From NCBI GenBank assembly GCA_027316975.1, contig DAHVFL010000073.1:1-13119 (forward strand): a stretch of 13,119 bases of DNA. Direction: 5' to 3'. Below, piece after piece: positions 6,153 through 12,475 of the stretch. Positions within the stretch are counted from its first letter, which is position 1. The number at the start of each line of letters is the position of its first letter. Below the pieces are notes generated by a model, which was not told where the DNA came from, ran no database searches, and saw only the letters and a program-made list of their open reading frames with translations. Made by a program: the position numbers and the translations under genes. This DNA comes from Chloroflexota bacterium. GTDB lineage: Bacteria; Chloroflexota; Ktedonobacteria; Ktedonobacterales; Ktedonobacteraceae.

Positions 6153-9083
6153 ATGAGTAGTAATTATTGGAATCAGCAGCAGGGAGATGCGCCCAATCCG
6201 CAGCAGCATGTTCCTACTATGAATGGGAATGGGAATGGAGTTCCCCAGTCGGGCAGGCTGTTGAGCAATTACACTGCGCACAATGCACAACAGACAGCGC
6301 CAGCGCCGCAGGAGCCTTCTCCCGTTTCGCCAATACCGCCCTCTTCAGCGCGATTCCTGTCGCCACAATCACAACAGCAATTCCCACAATTTCCGCAGGG
6401 GCAACAAACGCCGCACGTCTCTCAGTACCCGCAGAACTGGCCCGCCGCGCCGCAGGGCAGGCATCCGGCATCGGTCTTTGCTAATGCGATGAACACTGTG
6501 CGCCGCTGGTCGGGTAAAATGGCAGCCGCGCGCGGCGGTTATGTAGACCCGAACCCTTTCGTAATGCATCGCTCGCAAAACCCGGAGCGAGTCAACAAGC
6601 GAGCGCCCTGGAAGCGTTCACATGCTCTGCGCGTTTCGATGCAGATGCGCCACCGCCGCGCGCGCTGGCAAAGCACGCGCCCACATATGAAGAAAATCGT
6701 AACCATCACTTTTTCTATCTTCGCGGCGTTGCTGGTAGTAGTGCTCGCGTCGGGCATTGGCGCGGCTTATGGCTACTACCAGAGCCAATATCCACGCGTG
6801 CGGGATATTGCAAATCAACAGGTTAGCCAGTCGACGCGCATCTATGATCGCAACTATAAACTGATCTATACCGCATATGACGGCATATATGGACGAGGCA
6901 CGGCTATTAGCTACTATCAGGTGCCGGGGGTTCTGCAAGATGCCATGGTTGCTACCGAAGATCACTCCTTCTGGAATAATTCGGGCATCGATCCGCAGGG
7001 TATCCTGCGCGCGGCTACGGAATATGTTTCAAATGGAGGGGTAGTATCGGGTGGTGGTAGCACGATCACGCAGCAGGTTGTTAAAAATATTACTCGTGAT
7101 AGCCAGGTCACGTTGCAACGCAAACTGCCCGAAGCGGCGCTGGCTATTGGCCTGACGCAGCAGTACACCAAGTGGAAAATCCTGGAGATGTACCTTAACG
7201 TGGCTCCATTTGGGGCGCAGGAGCAGGGGGTTGACGCGGCGGCTGAAGACTATTTCGGGCTGCGCGCTAAATGCGATGCCAACTTTAAGTGCATCCCGGC
7301 TATCGCTTTTCTGGACCGCGATCTTACCAAATGCAAGATTGCCAGCGATCCCTCAACCTGTAAGGTAGACCCGATATTGGGGCTGGCGCGCGCCTCGCTG
7401 CTGGCCGGTATGCCGCAAAACCCGCCCAGTTATGATCCAACTGTGAGCAAGACCAATATCCTGGCAGCCCAGATGCGCCAGGATTACGTGCTCAATCAGA
7501 TGCTTTCGCTTAAAATGAGTATCAATCTAGGATTGGGCGATCAAACAACTGACTCCGGGCTGGGGCCGATTACTCCTGAAATAATTACTCAGGTGGAGGC
7601 TTTGACGAAGACCTTCAATTACCCTGGCTTCAATGCTACGAAGAACAACCCGCATTTTGTGAACTGGGTCATCCCTATTATTGAGAATGCGCTGGGCAAT
7701 GGAGATGGACAGCTTGGCGCGCATCTGTTCCTGACGGGCGGTTTCAATATTCGCACAACCATCGATTCCAGGCTGGAAACCTTCATAGAAAGCGACGTGC
7801 GTCACCAGTTGCGCGATCGCCTCTACCAGATTTTCGTGAATGACTACGGGCCGCTCAATACGTTGCATAACGTGAATAACTCGGCGGTCATCGTCGAGAA
7901 TGCGAAAACCGGCGAGATTCTGGCTATGGATGGCAGCGCGGATTACTACAATACCAGCGATCCCCGGATTGCCGGGCAGGTTAACTCGGCTACCGCCCTG
8001 CGCGCGCCCGGCTCGTCGTTCAAGCCGATAGTCTACGCGACTGCTTTCCAGATGGGCTGGTATCCCGGTATCGTGCTACAGGATAAGAAGACCTTCTTCC
8101 CGCTCGGCAATCAACGACAGGACGTGAATTTGCCGGGGGTGACCTACAGTCCCACTGACTATGGGCAGAAGTATAACAACATGAATGCTAACATTCTGCT
8201 CAACATTGCGAACTCGTTTAACATTCCCGCTATCAAGGCGTTAGAGTTTGCAGGTTTGGAGAATGTATTGAATATGGCGCGGCGCTTCGGCATCACCGAT
8301 CTCGATACGGATACCGTCAATTATGTGAATGCGTATAATAAAGCAAACAAAACACGCATTAAGCTGTCCACCCTGCAAACCCTGGGACCCGCGTTCGCGC
8401 TTGGAGCTTACAACGTCTCGCTGTTACAGATGGTGGGGGCGTACCAGGTGTTTGCCAACCAGGGTAATCGCGTGCCACAACAGTATGTGCTGGACATCTT
8501 TGATAAGTACGGGCGTAACATCTATCACTTTAATCCGGCACGCCCTCAGACCTCGCGTGTGATTAGCGCGCAAATCGCCTACTTGATGTCTTCGATACTT
8601 TCAGATAATAATGCGCGCGCGTATGAGTTCTCACCCGATACAGTATTGACGACGCAGGACTGGGATAATCGTCCGGTGGCGGCTAAGACGGGAACAACAG
8701 ATGGCTTCCAGGATAACTGGACGTTGGGCTACACTCCCGATATTGTGGTGGGCGTGTGGTCGGGCAACGCCAACGGCGAGTTCATGAAAAATGTGGTTGG
8801 TATCACGGGCGCTGCTCCCATCTGGCACGATGTTCTGGAGTACGCTAGCGGTCGGTGTTTCCCGGCAGGATCGTTCGCGGGCAACTGGAGCAGCTGTGGC
8901 GATCTGAAATTTCCGCCAGACACGTTTACTCCTCCAGCCGGAGTTATCCAGCAGCAGGTGAATACGGTCAATGGACTGGCCGGTGCGGGATACCTATCCT
9001 GGATGCTGAATAGCGATGTGCCAGTGGTGAGTGGCTTAACTCAGCCTACGACTACCAATGGAACGGCAACCGCGACGCCGTGA
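6153..9083 (+). CDS. Class A penicillin-binding protein (transglycosylase/transpeptidase)
   Basis: Bifunctional murein synthase of 976 residues. It polymerises lipid II and cross-links the peptides outside the membrane. A long cytosolic tail (1-180) is Gln/Pro/Asn-rich first, then basic; one membrane helix follows (182-208). The GT51 domain spans about 225-450: VATEDHSFW (catalytic E269), GGGSTITQQ (300-308), RKLPEAALA (E327), YLNVAPFG (347-354). The transpeptidase spans about 570-900: SSFK (S621 the acylated serine), SFN (688-690), KTGTTDG (845-851). A Thr-rich tail ends the protein. An insert at about 370-408, between YFGL and ARASLLAGMP, has four cysteines (C374, C380, C394, C403) and is unusual for the family. 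ATG 6153 has AAAGGA 6 nt upstream. It is monocistronic and divergent from the protease gene. The class is certain; a 1A/1B/1C subtype name would be a guess. Confidence 0.95.
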   Translation: MSSNYWNQQQGDAPNPQQHVPTMNGNGNGVPQSGRLLSNYTAHNAQQTAPAPQEPSPVSPIPPSSARFLSPQSQQQFPQFPQGQQTPHVSQYPQNWPAAPQGRHPASVFANAMNTVRRWSGKMAAARGGYVDPNPFVMHRSQNPERVNKRAPWKRSHALRVSMQMRHRRARWQSTRPHMKKIVTITFSIFAALLVVVLASGIGAAYGYYQSQYPRVRDIANQQVSQSTRIYDRNYKLIYTAYDGIYGRGTAISYYQVPGVLQDAMVATEDHSFWNNSGIDPQGILRAATEYVSNGGVVSGGGSTITQQVVKNITRDSQVTLQRKLPEAALAIGLTQQYTKWKILEMYLNVAPFGAQEQGVDAAAEDYFGLRAKCDANFKCIPAIAFLDRDLTKCKIASDPSTCKVDPILGLARASLLAGMPQNPPSYDPTVSKTNILAAQMRQDYVLNQMLSLKMSINLGLGDQTTDSGLGPITPEIITQVEALTKTFNYPGFNATKNNPHFVNWVIPIIENALGNGDGQLGAHLFLTGGFNIRTTIDSRLETFIESDVRHQLRDRLYQIFVNDYGPLNTLHNVNNSAVIVENAKTGEILAMDGSADYYNTSDPRIAGQVNSATALRAPGSSFKPIVYATAFQMGWYPGIVLQDKKTFFPLGNQRQDVNLPGVTYSPTDYGQKYNNMNANILLNIANSFNIPAIKALEFAGLENVLNMARRFGITDLDTDTVNYVNAYNKANKTRIKLSTLQTLGPAFALGAYNVSLLQMVGAYQVFANQGNRVPQQYVLDIFDKYGRNIYHFNPARPQTSRVISAQIAYLMSSILSDNNARAYEFSPDTVLTTQDWDNRPVAAKTGTTDGFQDNWTLGYTPDIVVGVWSGNANGEFMKNVVGITGAAPIWHDVLEYASGRCFPAGSFAGNWSSCGDLKFPPDTFTPPAGVIQQQVNTVNGLAGAGYLSWMLNSDVPVVSGLTQPTTTNGTATATP

Positions 9084-9090
9084 GATGATT

Positions 9091-9210
9091 GCCAGGGCGG
9101 GGGCAAGCCCTGGGGACGCCCCCGCGGGAGCGGGATGTGATGGTCACAAACAGGACGAGGGCGACGCAAGCGTGCCCGCCCCTACACGATAGTCGTAGGG
9201 GCGGGCACGC
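9091..9210. repeat. Cluster of palindromic repeats between PBP and hicB
   Basis: The 130-bp gap between the convergent PBP and hicB genes is nearly all repeats. CGGGGGC (9098-9104) pairs with GCCCCCG (9118-9124). The stretch 9092-9110 matches the murF insert at 1442-1460 in 18 of 19 bases. A perfect 16-bp inverted repeat, GCGTGCCCGCCCCTAC (9170-9185) and its complement (9195-9210), has a 9-nt loop and ends three bases before the hicB stop. That hairpin could end transcription from both sides, but it has no T-run on either side. Confidence 0.75.
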
Positions 9211-9213
9211 AGT

Positions 9214-9447
9214 TCAAGCTGCAATGTTGATAACGATTGCCTGGGGATGTTCTTGTTCTTCGGGTACAGGTTCACCCTCATCGACGAGTGTTTCTATATA
9301 GAGACGGATAGCATCTTTAGCCATAGCGATAGCTTCTTCCAACGTTTCTCCCTGTGTTACACAGCCCGGTAAAGCAGGTACGGTAACTGTATAGCCGCCT
9401 TCTCCGGTATCTGGGTGCAAGATGATAGTGTACTCGTATTTGCTCAT
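9214..9447 (-). CDS. hicB: HicB-family antitoxin, short form
   Basis: 77 residues. Probable antitoxin that binds and blocks HicA. The sequence has the partial RNase H-like HicB fold: a beta strand at the start (YEYTIIL), EGGYTVTVPALPGCVTQGETLEEAI (the second strands, then the helix start) and a helix to about 55 (AMAKDAIRLYIETL). It ends in a strand-like IVINIAA. There is no C-terminal ribbon-helix-helix or helix-turn-helix domain as in longer HicB, so autoregulation by HicB alone is doubtful. ATG 9447 lies 13 nt after the hicA stop. GAAGGAG 8 nt upstream overlaps the hicA stop codon, which points to translational coupling. Confidence 0.88.
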   Translation of the reverse strand: MSKYEYTIILHPDTGEGGYTVTVPALPGCVTQGETLEEAIAMAKDAIRLYIETLVDEGEPVPEEQEHPQAIVINIAA

Positions 9448-9460
9448 TGTGAAGTCTCCT

Positions 9461-9691
9461 TCAAAGCAGATTCCTTAGCTCATCTTCTGTTAGTTGGGCC
9501 TGTTTCAAGATGGTCTCAAGCGTTTTTGGTTTAATAATCACACTCGCATGTTTTGCGACTGTGACAATCCCCGGCTTAGTTGGATGTTTCAAAGTAACAT
9601 GGCTACCACTTTGTCTCACGGATTGCCAACCATCGTGCCTCAAAGCACGGAGTAGCTGGACTGCATTGATACGGGGTAATTTTGGACTCAC
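9461..9691 (-). CDS. hicA: HicA-family mRNA interferase toxin
   Basis: 76 residues, normal for HicA (YcfA-like). The family has a double-stranded-RNA-binding-like fold and cleaves mRNA; the active-site histidine is seen in SGSHVTLKHP (H31). The preceding LLRALRHDGWQSVRQ and following GIVTVAKHASVIIKPKTLETILKQAQLTEDEL fit the family throughout, so the toxin looks intact. The start is GTG 9689-9691, with AGGGGAGGG about 6 nt upstream; an ATG alternative is not available nearby. It is the first gene of the pair with hicB. Gene order toxin-antitoxin is usual for this family. Confidence 0.88.
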   Translation of the reverse strand: MSPKLPRINAVQLLRALRHDGWQSVRQSGSHVTLKHPTKPGIVTVAKHASVIIKPKTLETILKQAQLTEDELRNLL

Positions 9692-9697
9692 CTGGCC

Positions 9698-9720
9698 CTC
9701 CCCTTTTAGGGAGAATTATA
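9698..9720 (-). promoter_or_regulatory. Extended -10 promoter and inverted repeat upstream of hicA
   Basis: The minus strand reads TGGTATAAT (-10 hexamer at 9715-9720 with an extended TGn), a good sigma-70 extended -10; no -35 hexamer is recognisable. Transcription would start close to 9708, leaving a leader of only about 17 nt. The inverted repeat CTCCC (9698-9702) / GGGAG (9709-9713) overlaps the start point and ribosome site and might be an operator or an mRNA hairpin. The promoter is well supported by sequence alone; the operator role is speculative. Confidence 0.5.
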
Positions 9721-9787
9721 CCACAACCTGACTGTTATAGCGCAGTAGAGATAAAGGCGATGTAAACATCTCTGCCACAGGTTGGTG

Positions 9788-9803
9788 GGGACGGAAACGT
9801 CCC
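9788..9803. repeat. Small hairpin GGGACG-GAAA-CGTCCC
   Basis: Perfect 6-bp stem with a GAAA loop, the most stable tetraloop type. It lies in the 225-bp gap between hicA and the HAD gene. The arm GGGACG is also the start of the palindromic repeats at 2051 and 5889, so it may be a remnant of that family. Confidence 0.45.
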
Positions 9804-9850
9804 GATAGCGGAATGTTGTATACTATGGGTGTACCCCACTCCGGGGCATA

Positions 9851-9873
9851 TGCGACGGGTGTTGCCCGTCGCA
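9851..9873. repeat. Perfect hairpin upstream of HAD hydrolase
   Basis: Perfect 9-bp stem TGCGACGGG / CCCGTCGCA with a 5-nt loop (TGTTG), 43 bp before the chosen HAD start. It has no T-run. It could be a dispersed repeat or a structure in the leader of the HAD mRNA. A TATACT hexamer at 9819-9824, upstream, could be the -10 of the HAD promoter, but no matching -35 is seen. Confidence 0.5.
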
Positions 9874-9916
9874 TTCGCATTTATTCATACTATATATGTT
9901 TCAAGGTGGTGCAGTG

Positions 9917-10822
9917 ATGACAGAAGAACCGGTGGTCGGGCCTGTTAGATTGCTTGCGATTGATATTGATGGCACTTTGTTGAACCCAGAGGGGAAGATT
10001 AGTGCGCAGACGCTGGTGGCTGTGCAGGCGGCGCAGCAGGCGGGTATTATTGTGACGCTGGCAACGGCGCGCCGCTATTGCAATACGAAGCAGATAGCGG
10101 ATGAACTGGGCTTGAATATTCCGCTTATCCTGTATGATGGGGCGATGATTGTGGAGCATCCGCAGGGTATGATCTTGCACAGGCAAACACTCGCTGCGGA
10201 TATTGCGCAACAGGCGGTTGATGTGCTGGTGCGGCATGGTGTGCAGCCGGTGGTTCACCCGGATACGGGCTTGAACGAGCAAATCTGGACGGGACTGGCC
10301 GATTTTGATAACCTGTGGCTGGATGCTTACTTTACGACCTTCCAGGACATGATGCGCCGGATGCCTTACGCGCACCTCTGCGCCGGACAGGCTGATCCGC
10401 TGCGCGTGGTGGCGTTTGATGCGGAGGAAACTATTCTGAGGTTGTCGCCAGAGATCGCGGCGCTCGATTGTTCATGGACGAGTATCAAACGCGGTAACTA
10501 TGGCAGCGCGGAACTGGTGGTGATGCACGCGGGGACCTCGAAGGCGAGTGGGGTGGCCGCGCTGGCGGAGCATTGCGGCCTGCCGCTTAGACAGGTGATG
10601 GCTATCGGGGATAACAACAATGATATTTCCATGTTGCAATGCGCCGGCTGGGGGATAGCGATGGGACAGGCTCCCCAGGCGGTCAAAGACGCGGCACGAG
10701 TGGTGACTGCCAGCAATAGCGATGATGGTGTAGCGAAGGCTATCGAGCGTTACGCGCTGGGAGACGGCCTGCTGGAAGCGCGCCTGGCAGTGTCGAGCGC
10801 GGACTCAAATTCTCTCAAGTAG
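9917..10822 (+). CDS. Cof-type HAD-IIB family phosphatase
   Basis: 301 residues from the chosen start. Cytoplasmic Mg-dependent phosphatase of the HAD IIB (Cof) group; members act on sugar phosphates, FMN and similar small substrates, so the true substrate cannot be told. Motif I AIDIDGTLL (nucleophile D16, acid D18), motif II TLATARR near 50, cap domain about 75-190, motif III lysine in GTSKASGV (K209), motif IV IGDNNNDISML (D232, D236). I chose ATG 9917 because AAGGTGG lies 7-8 nt before it; ATG 9896 in the same frame has no ribosome site. The last 19 or so residues (DGLLEARLAVSSADSNSLK) go beyond the usual family end and overlap the phosphatase gene on the other strand by 73 bp. It looks monocistronic. 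Confidence 0.9.
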   Translation: MTEEPVVGPVRLLAIDIDGTLLNPEGKISAQTLVAVQAAQQAGIIVTLATARRYCNTKQIADELGLNIPLILYDGAMIVEHPQGMILHRQTLAADIAQQAVDVLVRHGVQPVVHPDTGLNEQIWTGLADFDNLWLDAYFTTFQDMMRRMPYAHLCAGQADPLRVVAFDAEETILRLSPEIAALDCSWTSIKRGNYGSAELVVMHAGTSKASGVAALAEHCGLPLRQVMAIGDNNNDISMLQCAGWGIAMGQAPQAVKDAARVVTASNSDDGVAKAIERYALGDGLLEARLAVSSADSNSLK

Positions 10823-11442
10823 GCTATCTGCCTGTGATTTGGCGCGGCTTGCCAGCGTTTTTGTTGCACCAGTTGCACGGCATCCAGAGCGTGCATCCCC
10901 GCATAGATGAGCACAGCGCAGGTGAGCTGGACGCTGCGCCCCACGCCATGTTCGCAATGGATGAGAACATGGCCGTTCTGCTCCATTGCCTTTTGCGCCC
11001 ATTGCGCGCCCTCCATCATCTGTTCGATGGTCAGGGGGTATGTGTCGCGGGTAGGCAGGTATAGTAGCTGGATATGTTCTTTTGCCATGGCTTGCACATC
11101 ATCGCTGTGTTCTGAACGGGTATCAATCACATGGGTAACGCCCACCCGGGCTACGGCGGGGATATCGGCGGGACGAATGCGCCCGCCAACGGCAAGGTTG
11201 GTCGTCACCCAGCTCATATTGAGTGTATCGGGTAAGGGAATATGCAACGCGTGAGCAATGCGTTCGGACTGTGAATCTTCGGGAAACAGGTGCGCGGCGA
11301 CGCGAGTCCAGGCGCGGTACGAAACTCGGACGAGTCCGGTAAAAAACCAGCGCGCGCCCGAAAAGCGCAGTCTGGGATGCTCCACGGATACGGTTTGCGC
11401 CGCATCAACCGGTGGCGGTGTTATGGTCGGGTCGGATGACAT
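10750..11442 (-). CDS. Dual-specificity protein phosphatase-like protein
   Basis: 230 residues. Cysteine-based phosphatase with the signature HCEHGVGRS (162-170; nucleophile C163, phosphate-binding R169) and a likely general acid D133 in LPTRDTYP. The domain spans about 75-215 (MSWVTTNLAVGGRIRPADIP to LREFESAL). The N-terminal 75 residues have a Pro-rich start and an amphipathic or hydrophobic stretch (RWFFTGLVRVSYRAW, 31-45) that could touch the membrane. The substrate is unknown: relatives act on phosphoproteins, but some (PTPMT1-like) act on phosphatidylglycerophosphate, and the neighbouring glycolipid-type glycosyltransferase makes a lipid substrate worth considering. It starts 22 nt after the DUF1385 stop, so it is the last gene of that operon; the ribosome site (AGGA at 10 nt) is weak. 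Its 3' end overlaps the convergent HAD gene. Confidence 0.88.
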   Translation of the reverse strand: MSSDPTITPPPVDAAQTVSVEHPRLRFSGARWFFTGLVRVSYRAWTRVAAHLFPEDSQSERIAHALHIPLPDTLNMSWVTTNLAVGGRIRPADIPAVARVGVTHVIDTRSEHSDDVQAMAKEHIQLLYLPTRDTYPLTIEQMMEGAQWAQKAMEQNGHVLIHCEHGVGRSVQLTCAVLIYAGMHALDAVQLVQQKRWQAAPNHRQIAYLREFESALDTARRASSRPSPSA

Positions 11443-11464
11443 GATATGGATATCCTATCTATCT

Positions 11465-12469
11465 TTACGTAGAGGCGACCTCGAAGGTTGTTCCAACGGG
11501 TTGATCGTCACGAGACATCACGCGCTGTAAAGCGGCGATGGCGCACTCGATCATGCTATCATCGGGTTCGCGGGTGGTCAAGCCCTGCAATGCCAGTCCG
11601 GGCGCGAGCAGCCAGCGAACTACGCGGTAACGATAGTTGGCCGCGCCCAGGCGCATCAGTTCATAAGCGATGCCGGCTATAACCGGTACCAGTACGATAC
11701 GCGAGACAATTTTCACCAGCAAAGAGGGCGATCCGACCAGGGCGAAGACGAAAATGGAAACAACCATGACCAGTAATAAGAAGCCGGTACCGCAGCGTGT
11801 ATGCACACGCGAGGCGCGGCGCACGTGGGGGATGTCCAGAGGATCGCCATGTTCCATGGCGTTGATGGTTTTATGCTCGGCTCCGTGATAGCCAAAGACG
11901 CGCTGAATGTCGGGTACGCGACCAATCAGGTAGAGATACCCGACCAGCAGGGCGAGGCGAATTATGCCCTCTACTGTTAGATTGAGCCAGCCCTCGCCAA
12001 TCTGGTTACGCAGCAGGCCGGTGATGAGCAGCGGTCCCAGGAAGAAGACGGCGATGGCAAAGCCGAGTGAGACGACCAGCGTCAATGCCAGCGTTAAGCC
12101 GCCGATTTGCGAGGGTCTTTCTGGTTGAGCGAGCAGGCCGTTATCGCCCTCACTGGCAGCGCGAGGTTCTGTTCCAAAGGATTGATGCTTTTCCGTTTCT
12201 GATAGAGAGGCGGGGTCGATGGCTCCTGTAGCGATGTTGGTGGAGAGGGCCATCAGGCGCGTACCGAGCACCAGCATCTCCCACAGCAGCAACATGCCGC
12301 GCAGGAATGGCATGCGAAACAGGCGGTTCTGATACAGTTTTGGACTTAAAGTTTCTTCGTAGAGATAGATGCTGCGATCGGGGCAACGCACAGCCACCGC
12401 GGCTGTTTTGCGTCCCCGCATCATTACACCCTCCATGACGGCCTGACCGCCATAAAAGAATTTTGCCAT
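11465..12469 (-). CDS. DUF1385 family integral membrane protein (YqhQ-like)
   Basis: 334 residues. The family is found across Firmicutes, Chloroflexota and other bacteria; its biochemical role is not settled. Signs: N-terminal YGGQAVMEGVMMRG (6-19), HGAEHKTINAMEHGD (195-209, a His/Glu-rich motif that could bind a metal), RVHTRCGTGF (221-230), and membrane segments at about 52-69, 121-152, 164-183, 228-246 and 252-272. An acidic/polar loop of about 40 residues (80-120) is less conserved looking. I chose ATG 12469 because AAAGGTG lies 7 nt before it; ATG 12475 directly follows the stop of the glycosyltransferase gene and has the same site only 1-2 nt away. Either way the gene is coupled to its upstream neighbour. 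Confidence 0.9.
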   Translation of the reverse strand: MAKFFYGGQAVMEGVMMRGRKTAAVAVRCPDRSIYLYEETLSPKLYQNRLFRMPFLRGMLLLWEMLVLGTRLMALSTNIATGAIDPASLSETEKHQSFGTEPRAASEGDNGLLAQPERPSQIGGLTLALTLVVSLGFAIAVFFLGPLLITGLLRNQIGEGWLNLTVEGIIRLALLVGYLYLIGRVPDIQRVFGYHGAEHKTINAMEHGDPLDIPHVRRASRVHTRCGTGFLLLVMVVSIFVFALVGSPSLLVKIVSRIVLVPVIAGIAYELMRLGAANYRYRVVRWLLAPGLALQGLTTREPDDSMIECAIAALQRVMSRDDQPVGTTFEVAST

Positions 12470-12475
12470 GTTCAT

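Noticed and set aside
9170..9210. Rho-independent terminator between the PBP and hicB genes
   Set aside because: The 16-bp stem is strong, but there is no T-run after it on either strand, and its sequence fits the dispersed repeat family; kept as a repeat.
9890..10375. Minus-strand open frame of 161 codons rich in His, Arg and Asn
   Set aside because: It is the complement of the HAD gene's codons, and the HAD motifs are clear on the plus strand.
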